A program made the position numbers and the translations under genes. The notes beneath the pieces were generated by a model, which saw only the letters and a program-made list of their open reading frames with translations, ran no database searches and was not told the DNA's origin. DNA of 64,000 bases from JALZKA01 sp963717635 (lineage in GTDB: Bacteria > Actinomycetota > Thermoleophilia > Solirubrobacterales > 70-9). Positions 1 to 8,533 of the stretch are shown here, piece by piece; the first letter of the stretch is position 1; each line of letters opens with the position of its first letter. The stretch spans positions 1,612,001 to 1,676,000 of the forward strand of contig OY970347.1 in the NCBI GenBank assembly GCA_963717635.1. Direction: 5' to 3'.

Positions 1-1
1 C

Positions 2-883
2 AGCTCGAAGCTTCTCCCCCACCTCCGCCGATCGGTTGTGCCGGTCCTCCCGTCCGAGCTGGCCGCCGGCCTCCTCACGCTTGCCGTGACCCTTGCCTAC
101 GAGAACCTTGGCCTTGCCGCCGTCGTCTTGTTCGCAATCGTCTTGCTCATCTTCCAGTACCTGGTCGGAGAGCTGCTCCTCTCGCAGGAGCGCAGCGACG
201 AGCTCGAGGTGCGAGCCAAGCAGCTTGCCGGGTTTCAGGTCGCCTTGCTCAGCGCGCTCCTGCGGACCCTTGACCTTCGCGACCGGATGACCGCGCGGCA
301 CAGCGCCGCTGTCGCCCGCTATTCCCGCGAGCTCGCCGCCCGAGCGGGTCTCTCGGCCGAGGATCAGGAGCTCGCGCACAGCGCGGGCCTGCTGCACGAC
401 ATCGGCAAGTTCGTCCTGCCCGATGATGTTCTGAAGACCCGGACCAACCTTTCCGAGGAGGACTGGGACCAGATCCGCCGCCACCCGTACGAGGGCGCGC
501 GCATCGTTTCGGAGATCGACGGGTACTCCCCGATCGGGGACATCATCCTCGCCCATCACGAGCGCTGGGATGGCTTGGGATACCCGCGCGGCCTGGCCGG
601 CGAGGAGATCCCGCGGATCGCCCGCATCGTCGCCGTGGTCGACAGCTACGACGCGATGACCGCGCGCGACTCATACCGGGAGCCGCGCAGCTCGTTCGAA
701 GCGATTGCCGAACTGCGGCGGGTCGCCGGCACTCAGCTTGACTCGGAGCTGGTCGAGCTCTTCATCGCGATGCTGGCCGACAAGCCGCTGGCCTACCGCC
801 ACGGCGAGGACGCGGACTTCGAGGCCGAGCTGGCGCTCGATAAGCGAATCCACGACTACGTCAGCCAGACCTCCGTGGCATAG
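2..883 (+). CDS. HD-GYP domain cyclic-di-GMP phosphodiesterase-like protein (5' partial)
   Basis: This is a membrane-anchored HD-GYP protein, expected to hydrolyse cyclic di-GMP in the cytoplasm. The frame is open back to the first base of the window, so the gene very probably begins upstream; a GTG at 38 is the first start inside the window. Numbered from that GTG, a hydrophobic segment covers about residues 8-48 and a short linker helix follows. The catalytic domain shows LLHDIGK (HD at 120-121), the RHPYEG histidine (149), the HHERWDGLGYP signature (173-183) and VVDSYDAMT (201-209). All expected metal ligands appear present. No GGDEF domain is visible. The activity is family knowledge; the signal it senses is unknown. 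Confidence 0.88.
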   Translation, partial: SSKLLPHLRRSVVPVLPSELAAGLLTLAVTLAYENLGLAAVVLFAIVLLIFQYLVGELLLSQERSDELEVRAKQLAGFQVALLSALLRTLDLRDRMTARHSAAVARYSRELAARAGLSAEDQELAHSAGLLHDIGKFVLPDDVLKTRTNLSEEDWDQIRRHPYEGARIVSEIDGYSPIGDIILAHHERWDGLGYPRGLAGEEIPRIARIVAVVDSYDAMTARDSYREPRSSFEAIAELRRVAGTQLDSELVELFIAMLADKPLAYRHGEDADFEAELALDKRIHDYVSQTSVA

Positions 884-903
884 CCGCTTTCTGGCACGAC
901 GAT

Positions 904-920
904 AGCCCCGCGGAGGGGCT
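904..920 (+). terminator. Short GC-rich hairpin after the HD-GYP gene
   Basis: Twenty bases after the HD-GYP stop codon, AGCCCC pairs with GGGGCT around a 5-nt loop. Only a C/T-rich stretch follows and there is no clear T-run, so this is a weak candidate terminator. The rest of the 884-1100 gap shows nothing I can assign; it should hold the promoter of the MFS gene. Confidence 0.35.
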
Positions 921-1100
921 CCCCTTCCAGCGTCGAAGTCACGCTGGATCAGACTGAGATTGACGTTGCCGTACTAAGTGCGACGCGAGCCCATGTGAAT
1001 TACCCCTTTCCGATCAACCCGGAAGTCATGGCGACTTCCATTCAGAACTTGCCCAATCTAAGCAGAACTTGATGAAAGTTGCAACAACTTGTGAGAACCA

Positions 1101-2393
1101 ATGCATGACGACACGCACGGGTCGGTCGAAGCGGGCGGAGCACGCCAGGCGTTGCGCACGCCTGGCTTCGGCCGCCTGGCCCTCGGATCGCTGGTCAATG
1201 AACTCGGCAACTGGCTCGGCGAAATCGCGCTCGCGGTGGTCGTCTATGACCAGACGGGCGATCCGGTGGCGGTTGCCGCTCTGTTCGTGGCGATGCAATT
1301 CGTGCCGGCGGTGGCGACGCCAGCTGTCGTGGCCCGCCTCGACGCGCTCCACACCCGCCGGGCGTTGCCGCTCCTCTACTTCACGGAGGCCGCAGCGTTC
1401 TTCGCACTCGCCCTGCTAGCCCACCACGAGGCATTCGTGCTGGCTGGGGTCCTCGCGATCGCCGCGCTCGACGGCACGCTGGCAACCGCAGCACGGGCAC
1501 GTACCCGAGCGGCGGCAGCCGACATCCTCGAGCCTCGCGGCTTGCTGCGCAAGGGCAACGGCATCCTGAACATCGGCGTCACCGCAGGGGCCGCCGTTGG
1601 CCCGGCAATCGCCGGCGTGTTGGTGGCGACCGCGGGAACGCAAGCAGCTCTGTTCGCCGATGGTGCCTCGTTCATCGCGGTGGGCCTACTCCTGGCGACA
1701 TCCGGCGCGCTACCGGCGGCTCATGCCGACAAGGGGGGCGGATGGCTGGGCCAGATGCGGCGTGGATTCACCTACGTGCGTGAGCGAGTTGCCCTCCGAA
1801 GGCTGCTGGCGGCCCAATCCCTCGCATTCGTGTTCTTCGCGCTCGTCCTGCCCATCGAGGTTGCATTCGCCAAGGACACCCTCGATGCAGGTGACCTCGG
1901 CTACGGGCTCCTCCTGGCCTCCTGGGGGGTGGGCATGGTGATCGGCAGCATCGTCTTCACCTGGGTGCGGGTGTCGCTCCCGACGCTCCTCGTCGGCGGC
2001 ACGTTGGGCATCGGAGTCGCGTACTCGTTGACCGCGGTGTCGCCGACGCTCGCACTCGCGTGCGCGGCGTCGGCGATCGGCGGCATCGGCAATGGAGTCC
2101 AATGGGTGGCGGTGATCACCGCTGCCCAGGAGCTGACCGACCGGCCCTACCAGGCCCGCGTGATCGGGATGCTGGAGTCGCTCGCCAGCGGATTCTCGGG
2201 CGCCGGGTTCCTGATCGGCGGCGCGATCGCCGCCACGCTGTCGCCGCGTGCAAGCTTCGCGGTGGCCGGCGCCGGGGTGCTGGTTGTGCTCGCGGTCGCG
2301 ATCCTGGCCCTACGCGGCGTGCGCTGGGAGCGCTCCGGGCACGACGTGGGGGCGAATCCTGGCCCCGATCCGCGCCCGATCTCAGTCGTCTGA
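1101..2393 (+). CDS. MFS transporter (MFS_3/EntS-like exporter)
   Basis: This 430-residue integral membrane protein has about 12 hydrophobic helices. It resembles the MFS_3 group of the major facilitator superfamily, which contains the enterobactin exporter EntS and many drug exporters. The N-terminus carries the typical pattern: a short basic stretch, then a first helix around SLVNELGNWLGEIAL (residues 30-44). The length is normal. The ATG at 1101 lies just after an AT-richer stretch. The gene is monocistronic and converges on the Rpf-like gene with a 7-bp gap. The substrate cannot be inferred. Confidence 0.85.
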   Translation: MHDDTHGSVEAGGARQALRTPGFGRLALGSLVNELGNWLGEIALAVVVYDQTGDPVAVAALFVAMQFVPAVATPAVVARLDALHTRRALPLLYFTEAAAFFALALLAHHEAFVLAGVLAIAALDGTLATAARARTRAAAADILEPRGLLRKGNGILNIGVTAGAAVGPAIAGVLVATAGTQAALFADGASFIAVGLLLATSGALPAAHADKGGGWLGQMRRGFTYVRERVALRRLLAAQSLAFVFFALVLPIEVAFAKDTLDAGDLGYGLLLASWGVGMVIGSIVFTWVRVSLPTLLVGGTLGIGVAYSLTAVSPTLALACAASAIGGIGNGVQWVAVITAAQELTDRPYQARVIGMLESLASGFSGAGFLIGGAIAATLSPRASFAVAGAGVLVVLAVAILALRGVRWERSGHDVGANPGPDPRPISVV

Positions 2394-2400
2394 GCGCGGG

Positions 2401-3453
2401 CTAGCCCGCGCAGACCCAGGCGCTGGGTCCGGAGTCGGCCCAAATCTGGGCGGCGATCGCGTCCTGCTCGGCCGGCGAGGCCTCGTGGGGCTTGCCCTGG
2501 CCGCCGTAGAGCGCCCAGGTGGACGGCAGGATCTGGTAGGCGCCGCCCGCGCCGGAGCTCGGGTTGAGCGCGCCGTAGTTGCCGCCGGACTCGCACATCA
2601 CGATCGCGGCGGGGATCGCCCAGTCGCCGTTGGCCCAGTTCGCGACCTGGCTGTCGGCCTCCGCGGCCGAGATCTGTTCGAGCTTTTGCAGGCGATCGGA
2701 CCAGCCGGCCATCTGGGTCTTGAGGCCGTCGAGGGCCGCGACCTGTGCGGCTCGAGCGTCCGCCAGCGTGGCAGCCTCCGCCTCGGCGTTCGCGCGAGCG
2801 GCCGCCATCTCCGAGCGGGCCCGGTCGACGCGCGCGTTGTAGGCGTCGGCTCGGTCCTTCGCGGCCTCGACCGCGGCGACGCGGTCGGCGATCGCGGCGC
2901 GCAGCGCGCGAACACGCTCTGCCAGGGCGCGATCGGCCTCCTGGATCCGGCCCAGGAGCTCGGCTCGGGTGGACAAGTCGTCGAAGCCGTCGGCGTTCAG
3001 AAGCACGTCGACCTCGTTGGTACCGCCCGCCTTGTAGATCGCAACCAGGCGCGAGGCGAGGGCGTCGAGCGCGCGCTGGAGCCTGGCCTTTGCCACGCCC
3101 AGCTGACGCCGGGCGACGTCTACGCGCTCGGCCAGCGCGGCGGAGCGCTCCTGGCCGCGCGCGAGAAGTCCGGCCAGCTCGGACTCGCGACCTGCTGCTG
3201 CTGCCGCGCGCTGGCGAGCCGAGGCGAGCGCGAGAATCCTTTCCTCGATGTCGGCGCCGAGCGCCTCGGCCTCGCCCCGGGCGACGTCCAGCTTCGAGCT
3301 CAGCTCGTCGATTGCCTGGCCGTCGGCGCGGGCGATCGGCACGACCAGCGCCACGCCTGCGGCGAGGACGAGGACGGCGCGAGCGGCCAACCCAGGCCGG
3401 CGCCATGATCCGGGCTCGAGCCCGGCTCGGCTGTCGTTGCGATCTCCGATCAC
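2401..3453 (-). CDS. Coiled-coil, Rpf/transglycosylase-like secreted cell-wall hydrolase
   Basis: This 350-aa exported protein has an N-terminal signal or anchor helix (about residues 22-43). A long coiled coil follows (about 46-265), of the type that precedes catalytic domains in PcsB/CwlO-like murein hydrolases, including a hinge near residues 140-168. The C-terminal domain resembles the Rpf/transglycosylase fold: MCESGGNYGALNPSSGAGGAYQ carries the expected catalytic Glu at 288 and is followed by ILPSTW. It should cleave peptidoglycan outside the membrane. Rpf family members act in resuscitation and cell separation. The start is a GTG at 3453. Confidence 0.82.
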   Translation of the reverse strand: MIGDRNDSRAGLEPGSWRRPGLAARAVLVLAAGVALVVPIARADGQAIDELSSKLDVARGEAEALGADIEERILALASARQRAAAAAGRESELAGLLARGQERSAALAERVDVARRQLGVAKARLQRALDALASRLVAIYKAGGTNEVDVLLNADGFDDLSTRAELLGRIQEADRALAERVRALRAAIADRVAAVEAAKDRADAYNARVDRARSEMAAARANAEAEAATLADARAAQVAALDGLKTQMAGWSDRLQKLEQISAAEADSQVANWANGDWAIPAAIVMCESGGNYGALNPSSGAGGAYQILPSTWALYGGQGKPHEASPAEQDAIAAQIWADSGPSAWVCAG

Positions 3454-3599
3454 GGTGCGACGCCGGTCCCTGGAAGAGCAGTTTCAGAGGTCACCGGCGA
3501 GGTCGGCGATGCTAGCGGATCGTTAGCGGTCGCTAAGCAATTGCTCAGGAGGGCTACATAACCTGGGCGGCAAATTGCAGCCCCCGGGCGTCCCCCGGC
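3454..3599. other. Leader region upstream of the Rpf-like gene
   Basis: These 146 bases contain several short GC-rich inverted repeats around a less GC-rich patch (about 3500-3570). Actinobacterial rpf genes sometimes carry a c-di-AMP (ydaO) riboswitch. I looked for the conserved core on the minus strand and could not recognise it. The region probably holds the promoter of the Rpf-like gene. Confidence 0.3.
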
Positions 3600-3752
3600 T
3601 CAGCCCTCGGGTGGGTCCCGGCGACTGAGCAGATAGCCACCGGCGATCGCGGCCCCAAGGGCGACCGCGCCGGCGATCTGGATCTGGCGGCCGAACCGCC
3701 ACCAGGCAAGGCGAACGACTATCCGCCCGATCAGCTCGTAGATAGCGCCCAT
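3600..3752 (-). CDS. 50-aa single-pass membrane protein coupled to argG
   Basis: This small ORF encodes 50 residues with a basic, tryptophan-containing N-terminal half. One membrane helix follows (about residues 24-42, IQIAGAVALGAAIAGGYLL), then a short charged tail. Its ATG shares a base with the argG stop codon (TAATG at 3750-3754), the arrangement expected for translational coupling to argG. I do not recognise a family. The coupling and the clear amphipathic-then-hydrophobic composition make it a credible gene rather than a chance ORF. A role in arginine metabolism is not implied by anything in the sequence. Confidence 0.6.
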   Translation of the reverse strand: MGAIYELIGRIVVRLAWWRFGRQIQIAGAVALGAAIAGGYLLSRRDPPEG

Positions 3753-5053
3753 TAGTTCTCTTCCTTCCCATCCAGGCGCTCGCCAATCCTGTGCGCCATC
3801 CGGCTCTGCAGCGTGAACAGCTCGATGAAGCCCGGGCTCGCGGCCTGCGAGAACTCGCCGCCGGACTCGCCGAAGCTCGCCAGGGACTCGTCGTACAGGG
3901 CGTAGGGTGAGCGCCGCTCGACCACCCGGACCGAGCCCTTGTAGAGCTCGATCGTGATCGCGCCGGTCACGCGCCGGTTCGCCGACTCCATGTAGGCGTC
4001 GAGGTCGGCCCGCAGCGGGTCGAGCCAGAGCCCCGCGTAGGAGAGGTAGGCCCATTTGCGCTCGAGCGCGTGCTTGTGCTCGTTTTGGTGGATCGTCGAG
4101 ACCAGCTTCTCCAGGTCGCGGTGCGCCTCGAGCAGGATCGCCGCCGCCGGCACCTCGTAGAGGTCGCGGACCTTGAGGCCGACGATCCGGTCCTCGATGT
4201 GGTCGACGATGCCGACCCCGTGCCGGCAGCCCGCCGCAGCGACGCGGTCGATCAGGTCGACCAGCCCCAGCGCCTTGCCGTCCAGCGACACGGGGCGCCC
4301 GCGCTCGAAGCCGACGGTGAGGCGCTGCGGCTCGTCGGGCGCGTCCTGGGGCCGGGTTACGAGCTGGAAGACGTCGTCGGCCGGCGCCTGGGACAGATCC
4401 TCGATCTGCTTGCCCTCCGAGGAGCGCCCCCAGAGATTGTCGTCGATCGAGTAAGGGGCGGCTTCGGTGCCGCCCTTGACCGGGATTCCGTGCTCGCGCG
4501 CGTAGGCGATCTCCTCCTCGCGACCCATCCGCCACTCGCGCACGGGCGCGATCACGCGCAGCTCCGGCCCCAGGGTTGCGATCGTCGCCTCGATCCGGAC
4601 CTGGTCGTTGCCCTTGCCGGTGCAGCCATGGGCGATCGTGTCGCAGGCCGTCGCCTGCGCGTGCTCGACGGCGAGCTTCGCGATCAACGGCCTGCCGAGG
4701 GCGGTGAACAGCGGGTAGCCGCCGCCGTAGAGGCCGTTGGCCCGGATCGCCGGGAGCACGTACTCCTCGGCGAACTCCTCCCGGGCGTCGACCACGATCG
4801 CGTCGACCGCGCCGAGGTCCCGGGCCTTGCCGACGACCAGATCCCAGTCCTCGCCGGGCTGGCCGAGGTTCACGGTCAGGGTCACGACCTCGGCCTCGTA
4901 GCGCGCCTGAATCCAGTGCAGCATGACCGAGGTGTCGAGGCCGCCCGAATAGAGCAGCAGGACGCGCCCGACCTGCTCGGGGTCGGCCAGGTAGGTGGCG
5001 ATGCGTGGGTTGTCCGCGCCCGTGGTGCTCATCGGAAGGCGCAAGTCTCGCAC
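3752..5053 (-). CDS. argG: Argininosuccinate synthase
   Basis: ArgG joins citrulline and aspartate using ATP, the penultimate step of arginine synthesis. The 433-aa product has the PP-loop YSGGLDTS (residues 35-42), GCTGKGNDQVR, and a length normal for the bacterial enzyme. The listed GTG at 5053 is the longest start. An ATG at 5032 (MSTTGADNP) is equally plausible, and neither has a clear Shine-Dalgarno. The gene lies about 38 kb from argCJBD. No argH or argR is seen nearby. It is transcribed together with the small membrane protein at 3600. Confidence 0.95.
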   Translation of the reverse strand: MRDLRLPMSTTGADNPRIATYLADPEQVGRVLLLYSGGLDTSVMLHWIQARYEAEVVTLTVNLGQPGEDWDLVVGKARDLGAVDAIVVDAREEFAEEYVLPAIRANGLYGGGYPLFTALGRPLIAKLAVEHAQATACDTIAHGCTGKGNDQVRIEATIATLGPELRVIAPVREWRMGREEEIAYAREHGIPVKGGTEAAPYSIDDNLWGRSSEGKQIEDLSQAPADDVFQLVTRPQDAPDEPQRLTVGFERGRPVSLDGKALGLVDLIDRVAAAGCRHGVGIVDHIEDRIVGLKVRDLYEVPAAAILLEAHRDLEKLVSTIHQNEHKHALERKWAYLSYAGLWLDPLRADLDAYMESANRRVTGAITIELYKGSVRVVERRSPYALYDESLASFGESGGEFSQAASPGFIELFTLQSRMAHRIGERLDGKEEN

Positions 5054-5121
5054 CCACGGCCCGCTAGCGCCCCGGAGCGGCGCGGCGCCGACCGCCTCCG
5101 GCTCCGCAATGATTGCTGACC

Positions 5122-5853
5122 GTGCACCGTTTCCTCCACATCCTCTCCACCACGCTGGTCACGGCCGGGCTGGTGATCCTGGCAGACGTCGGGCTCACCC
5201 TGGCCTACAAGGAGCCTCTGTCCAGCATCTACGGCGCGATCCAGCAGGGCAAGGCCGAGGACCAGCTCGACGAACTGAAGGAACGCTTCCCCGCGGCCGA
5301 CGACCTGCGGGCCGCCGCCGGCTCGGGCTCGATCGAGGAGCGGGTGCGCATCCTTGCCGACCGCTTCTCCGACGAGCTGGAAACCGGCAGGGCGATCGGG
5401 CGAATCGGCATCGATGCGATTGGACTCGACGTCGTCGTCGTCGAGGGCACCGACACCGCCTCGCTGCAGAAGGGGCCCGGCCACTACACCGGATCCGACA
5501 ACGCCGACACCCGCGAAGCGGGCGACGGCTCGGCCCTGCCCGGCCAGGGCAAGACGATCGGGATCGCCGGCCACAGGACGACCTACCTGGCACCGTTCCG
5601 GCGCCTCGACGAACTGGAGAAGGGCGACGAGCTGGTCCTGGAGATGCCGTACGCGACGTTCACCTACGAGGTTGAGAAAACCGAGATCGTCGACCCGTCC
5701 GAGTACGAGGTGGTGAAGAACGTGGACTACGAGCGGCTGGTGCTGACCGCGTGCCATCCGCTGTACAGCGCCGCGGAGCGCATCGTCGTGTCCGGGAAGC
5801 TCGAGGACATCAGCCTGTTCGGCTCGGGCGAGCGGATCTGGCAGGACCCGTAG
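5122..5853 (+). CDS. Class E-like sortase
   Basis: This membrane-anchored cysteine transpeptidase would attach secreted proteins to the cell wall. An N-terminal hydrophobic helix (about residues 5-30) is followed by the sortase barrel. The catalytic His is in AGHRTT (151), the Cys in LTACHPLYSA (211) and the Arg in AERIVV (220). I prefer the GTG at 5122, because VHRFLHILSTT matches the usual N-terminus; a TTG at 5113 would add three residues. No protein in the window has an obvious LPXTG/LAXTG sorting signal, so the substrate is elsewhere or non-canonical. It diverges from argG. Confidence 0.88.
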   Translation: MHRFLHILSTTLVTAGLVILADVGLTLAYKEPLSSIYGAIQQGKAEDQLDELKERFPAADDLRAAAGSGSIEERVRILADRFSDELETGRAIGRIGIDAIGLDVVVVEGTDTASLQKGPGHYTGSDNADTREAGDGSALPGQGKTIGIAGHRTTYLAPFRRLDELEKGDELVLEMPYATFTYEVEKTEIVDPSEYEVVKNVDYERLVLTACHPLYSAAERIVVSGKLEDISLFGSGERIWQDP

Positions 5854-5862
5854 CGCCTGTTG

Positions 5863-6492
5863 CTAGGTGGGTTCGCTGCGCAACAGGCGATCCATGACGG
5901 GCGCCGGATCCTCGACGCCGAAGTCGGAGCGAAGCATCTGCTCGATCTCGGCACGGCCGGTGCCCCCAACCGCCAGTTGGGTCGCCCGCAACACCGCTTG
6001 CTCCGGAACAACCCCCGTCCGAGCGGCGGTCCCCGGATAAGCAACCGGCTGCGGGCTGGGCGGCGGGCTGGGCTTCACGGCGGCTGGTCTTGGCTCCGTG
6101 CCAGGGCTGGCGTCGCCGCCAAGCTCAGAGAGGCGTCGCGCTGCATCGTCAAGCTCCTGGATCAGCTCCCTTGCCTCGCGTTGTAGGCCCTCGACGCTTC
6201 CAGCGAGCGAACGGCCGATACTGTCGAACTCCCGGATCCGTTCACCGATCATCCGATCGGTTTCGGCCCGACGTTGCTGTTGGTGCTCCGCGGCGGCCGT
6301 CTCCGCATCGTCTTGGATCCGCCCCGCGACTCGTTCGGCTGCGTCGAGCAGCTCTTGGATCCGCTCGCCCACGTTGGCGACCAGGCTCGCGACATCGGAC
6401 CGTGACCGGGCCGGGGAGATTGGCCGGTTCTCGGCGTCCGAGACGCCCTCAGCGTCGCTGCGCAATTCCACGATTCTCGAATAGACCCCCAC
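5863..6492 (-). CDS. Coiled-coil protein with conserved C-terminal helical module
   Basis: This is a 209-aa soluble protein. Residues about 30-120 are a charged, heptad-rich coiled coil. A Pro-rich linker (about 128-155, with PSPPPSPQP) leads to a C-terminal segment from about residue 168, ATQLAVGGTGRAEIEQMLRS, ending FGVEDPAPVMDRLL. The same end-module recurs in the 129-aa protein at 19406. I recognise no characterised family. The long coiled coil is reminiscent of DivIVA-like scaffolds, but no DivIVA N-terminal motif is seen. It converges with the sortase gene (9-bp gap). Confidence 0.6.
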   Translation of the reverse strand: MGVYSRIVELRSDAEGVSDAENRPISPARSRSDVASLVANVGERIQELLDAAERVAGRIQDDAETAAAEHQQQRRAETDRMIGERIREFDSIGRSLAGSVEGLQREARELIQELDDAARRLSELGGDASPGTEPRPAAVKPSPPPSPQPVAYPGTAARTGVVPEQAVLRATQLAVGGTGRAEIEQMLRSDFGVEDPAPVMDRLLRSEPT

Positions 6493-6548
6493 ACGGGAAG
6501 GTTATCCCACCATTTCGCAGCGCGCGCTGCGTGGGTTAGCCTCGCCCG

Positions 6549-8498
6549 ATGCCGTCCGACGGGACCATGCCCGCCGCGAAGCTGTCTGCAGCGATCGTGC
6601 TCGTCGCGCTCACCGGGGTTTCGTGTTGGTGGGCGGTCGCGGAAGGCGCCTACTTCGGCACGGTGATGTACCCCGGACTGGTCGTGCTTGTCGCTGCGTT
6701 CGTTCTGGTCACGTCCAGAGCGACGGCGCCTTGGCGCCTGGCCCTCCCGCTCCCGGCGAAGGTCGTCCTGATCGCGTTGACGGCCCTCGCGACCTGGTCG
6801 GCGCTGTCGGCCCTATGGAGCCCCGCGCCGGACATCGCGGTGGCGGACGCGCAGCGGATCTTCGGATACGCGCTTGCCTTTGGGCTCGGTTCGTTGCTGG
6901 TCCTGTTCCTGCGCGAGCGCGTGCGCCTCTCCCTGGCGCCCCTGGCAACCGCCGGACTGGTGGCCGGAATCGCCGCGCTGCTCGCACTCTTGACCGGCGA
7001 CGACTACGAGCGCTACGTCGACGGCGGGACATTCCAGTATCCACTCGGCTACCGCAACGCGAACGCTGCCTTTTACTTCATCGCGACGTGGCCGGCGCTG
7101 GGTCTCGCCGCCGCCCGGGAGCTGGACTGGAGGCTTCGGGCCCTCGCGCTGGCGACGGCTACCTTGTGCCTCGAGCTGGCGATGCTCAGCCAGAGCCGAG
7201 GCTCGCTGGTGGCCGCTGTGGCGGCGCTCGCCGTCTACGTGGCTGTATCCCCCGCCCGCAGCCGGGCGGTGGGATGGCTGTTGCTCGCGACGATCCCGGC
7301 GCTGCTCGTCGTTCCGTCGCTCAGCGACCTCTACCAAACGCGGACGATCGACGACTATGGCGGCACGGCCGAGCTGCGCGCCGCCGGCCGTGCCGCTCTC
7401 GGGGGTGCCGGAATCGCGCTTGTGCTGGGCGCAGGTGCCGCGGCGATTGGACGGCGGATCACCCCGTCGGATGCGCGCGCAAGGGTCGCCGATCGCTCGG
7501 TCGGTGTGGCCGCAATCGGGCTGGCTCTGGCCGGCGTCGCCACGTTCGTCGTAGCGACGGGCGATCCGGTCGACTGGGTCGAGGAACGCGTCGATGAGTT
7601 CCTGACGCAGGGAACGCCGAACGACCAGGATGGCAGCAGGTTCCAAGCGAATGCCGGCGGTGAGCGCGACGACCTTTGGCGCGTCGCGCTCGACGTCGCC
7701 GGCGACGACCCGGTGCTGGGGTCCGGTGGAGGCGGCTACCAGCACGAGTACCTGGTCCGGCGGAGCGAGCGTGGCATGGAGAGCGTCCGCGACGCGCACA
7801 GCGCGCCGCTGGAGACGGTCTCCGAATTGGGGATCCCCGGCCTGGCGCTGCTCGCTACGGCACTGGGGGCGGCCATGATCGGGGCCTGGCGCGCCCGCCG
7901 GCTTGGGGGCGAGGCGGCCGGGGTCGCGGCAATCGCGCTCGTCGTGGGCGCGTACTGGTCGGCGCACGCGTCGCTCGATTGGTTCTGGACCTATGCGGGG
8001 GTCACCGCGCCGGTGTTCGCCCTGCTCGGCGCCGCTTGCGGACTCGGCGCGACACACTCCGCAGCCGCTCCCGGTTCGGCGCTCGGGCGGAGGATGATCG
8101 TCATCGGTGCCGTCGGTCTGGCGCTGAGCGTCGTTCCGCCGTATCTGTCCGAGCGGTACGTCAACGCAGCCTACGAAGGGTGGCGCTCGGATCCTGACCG
8201 CGCCCAGGAGGACCTGGAGCGAGCCCGTGATCTCAACGGACTCTCGATCGAGCCGCTGCTCGCCGCGGGCGCGATCGCGAGGGAAATGGAGGACCGGGAG
8301 GCGGCGCTCGCTGCGTTCGAGGAGGCGCGCAAGCAGCGTCCCGAGGATTGGGCCAGCCGCTACTTCATCGCCGAGCTGAGCATCCGTGACGATCCGCAGC
8401 GCGCGAGCGCAGAACTCAGAGCGGCGCTGAGGCTGAACCCGTTCAGCCGCGACCTGGAAGAGCTCGGCGCACGACTTCGCGAGGCCGGCAATGAGTGA
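6549..8498 (+). CDS. O-antigen ligase/polymerase-like membrane protein with TPR tail
   Basis: This 649-aa protein has about 12 membrane helices and a large periplasm-side loop. The loop matches the Wzy_C pattern: GGERDDLWRVALDVAGDDP followed by a Gly-rich stretch and HSAPLETVSELGIPGL. Wzy/WaaL enzymes polymerise or ligate lipid-linked glycans on the outer face of the membrane. The last ~110 residues after the final helix look like tetratricopeptide-type helices (LERARDLNG, AAGAIAREMEDREAALAAFEEA). It is the first gene of the polysaccharide region and is followed at once by a CelD-like gene. A second Wzy-like protein lies at 22352, so one may be the polymerase and the other a ligase. Confidence 0.8.
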   Translation: MPSDGTMPAAKLSAAIVLVALTGVSCWWAVAEGAYFGTVMYPGLVVLVAAFVLVTSRATAPWRLALPLPAKVVLIALTALATWSALSALWSPAPDIAVADAQRIFGYALAFGLGSLLVLFLRERVRLSLAPLATAGLVAGIAALLALLTGDDYERYVDGGTFQYPLGYRNANAAFYFIATWPALGLAAARELDWRLRALALATATLCLELAMLSQSRGSLVAAVAALAVYVAVSPARSRAVGWLLLATIPALLVVPSLSDLYQTRTIDDYGGTAELRAAGRAALGGAGIALVLGAGAAAIGRRITPSDARARVADRSVGVAAIGLALAGVATFVVATGDPVDWVEERVDEFLTQGTPNDQDGSRFQANAGGERDDLWRVALDVAGDDPVLGSGGGGYQHEYLVRRSERGMESVRDAHSAPLETVSELGIPGLALLATALGAAMIGAWRARRLGGEAAGVAAIALVVGAYWSAHASLDWFWTYAGVTAPVFALLGAACGLGATHSAAAPGSALGRRMIVIGAVGLALSVVPPYLSERYVNAAYEGWRSDPDRAQEDLERARDLNGLSIEPLLAAGAIAREMEDREAALAAFEEARKQRPEDWASRYFIAELSIRDDPQRASAELRAALRLNPFSRDLEELGARLREAGNE

Positions 8499-8533
8499 TC
8501 CGATCTTGCCGGTGGGCCATACTGGCCGGCACG

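Noticed and set aside
3454..3599. c-di-AMP (ydaO) riboswitch before the Rpf-like gene
   Set aside because: The position is typical of actinobacterial rpf genes, but I could not find the conserved core sequences.
3600..5057. Long 485-codon minus-strand frame covering argG
   Set aside because: It is an alternative frame of argG. Only its last 50 codons (3600-3752) form a real gene, and these have their own start.
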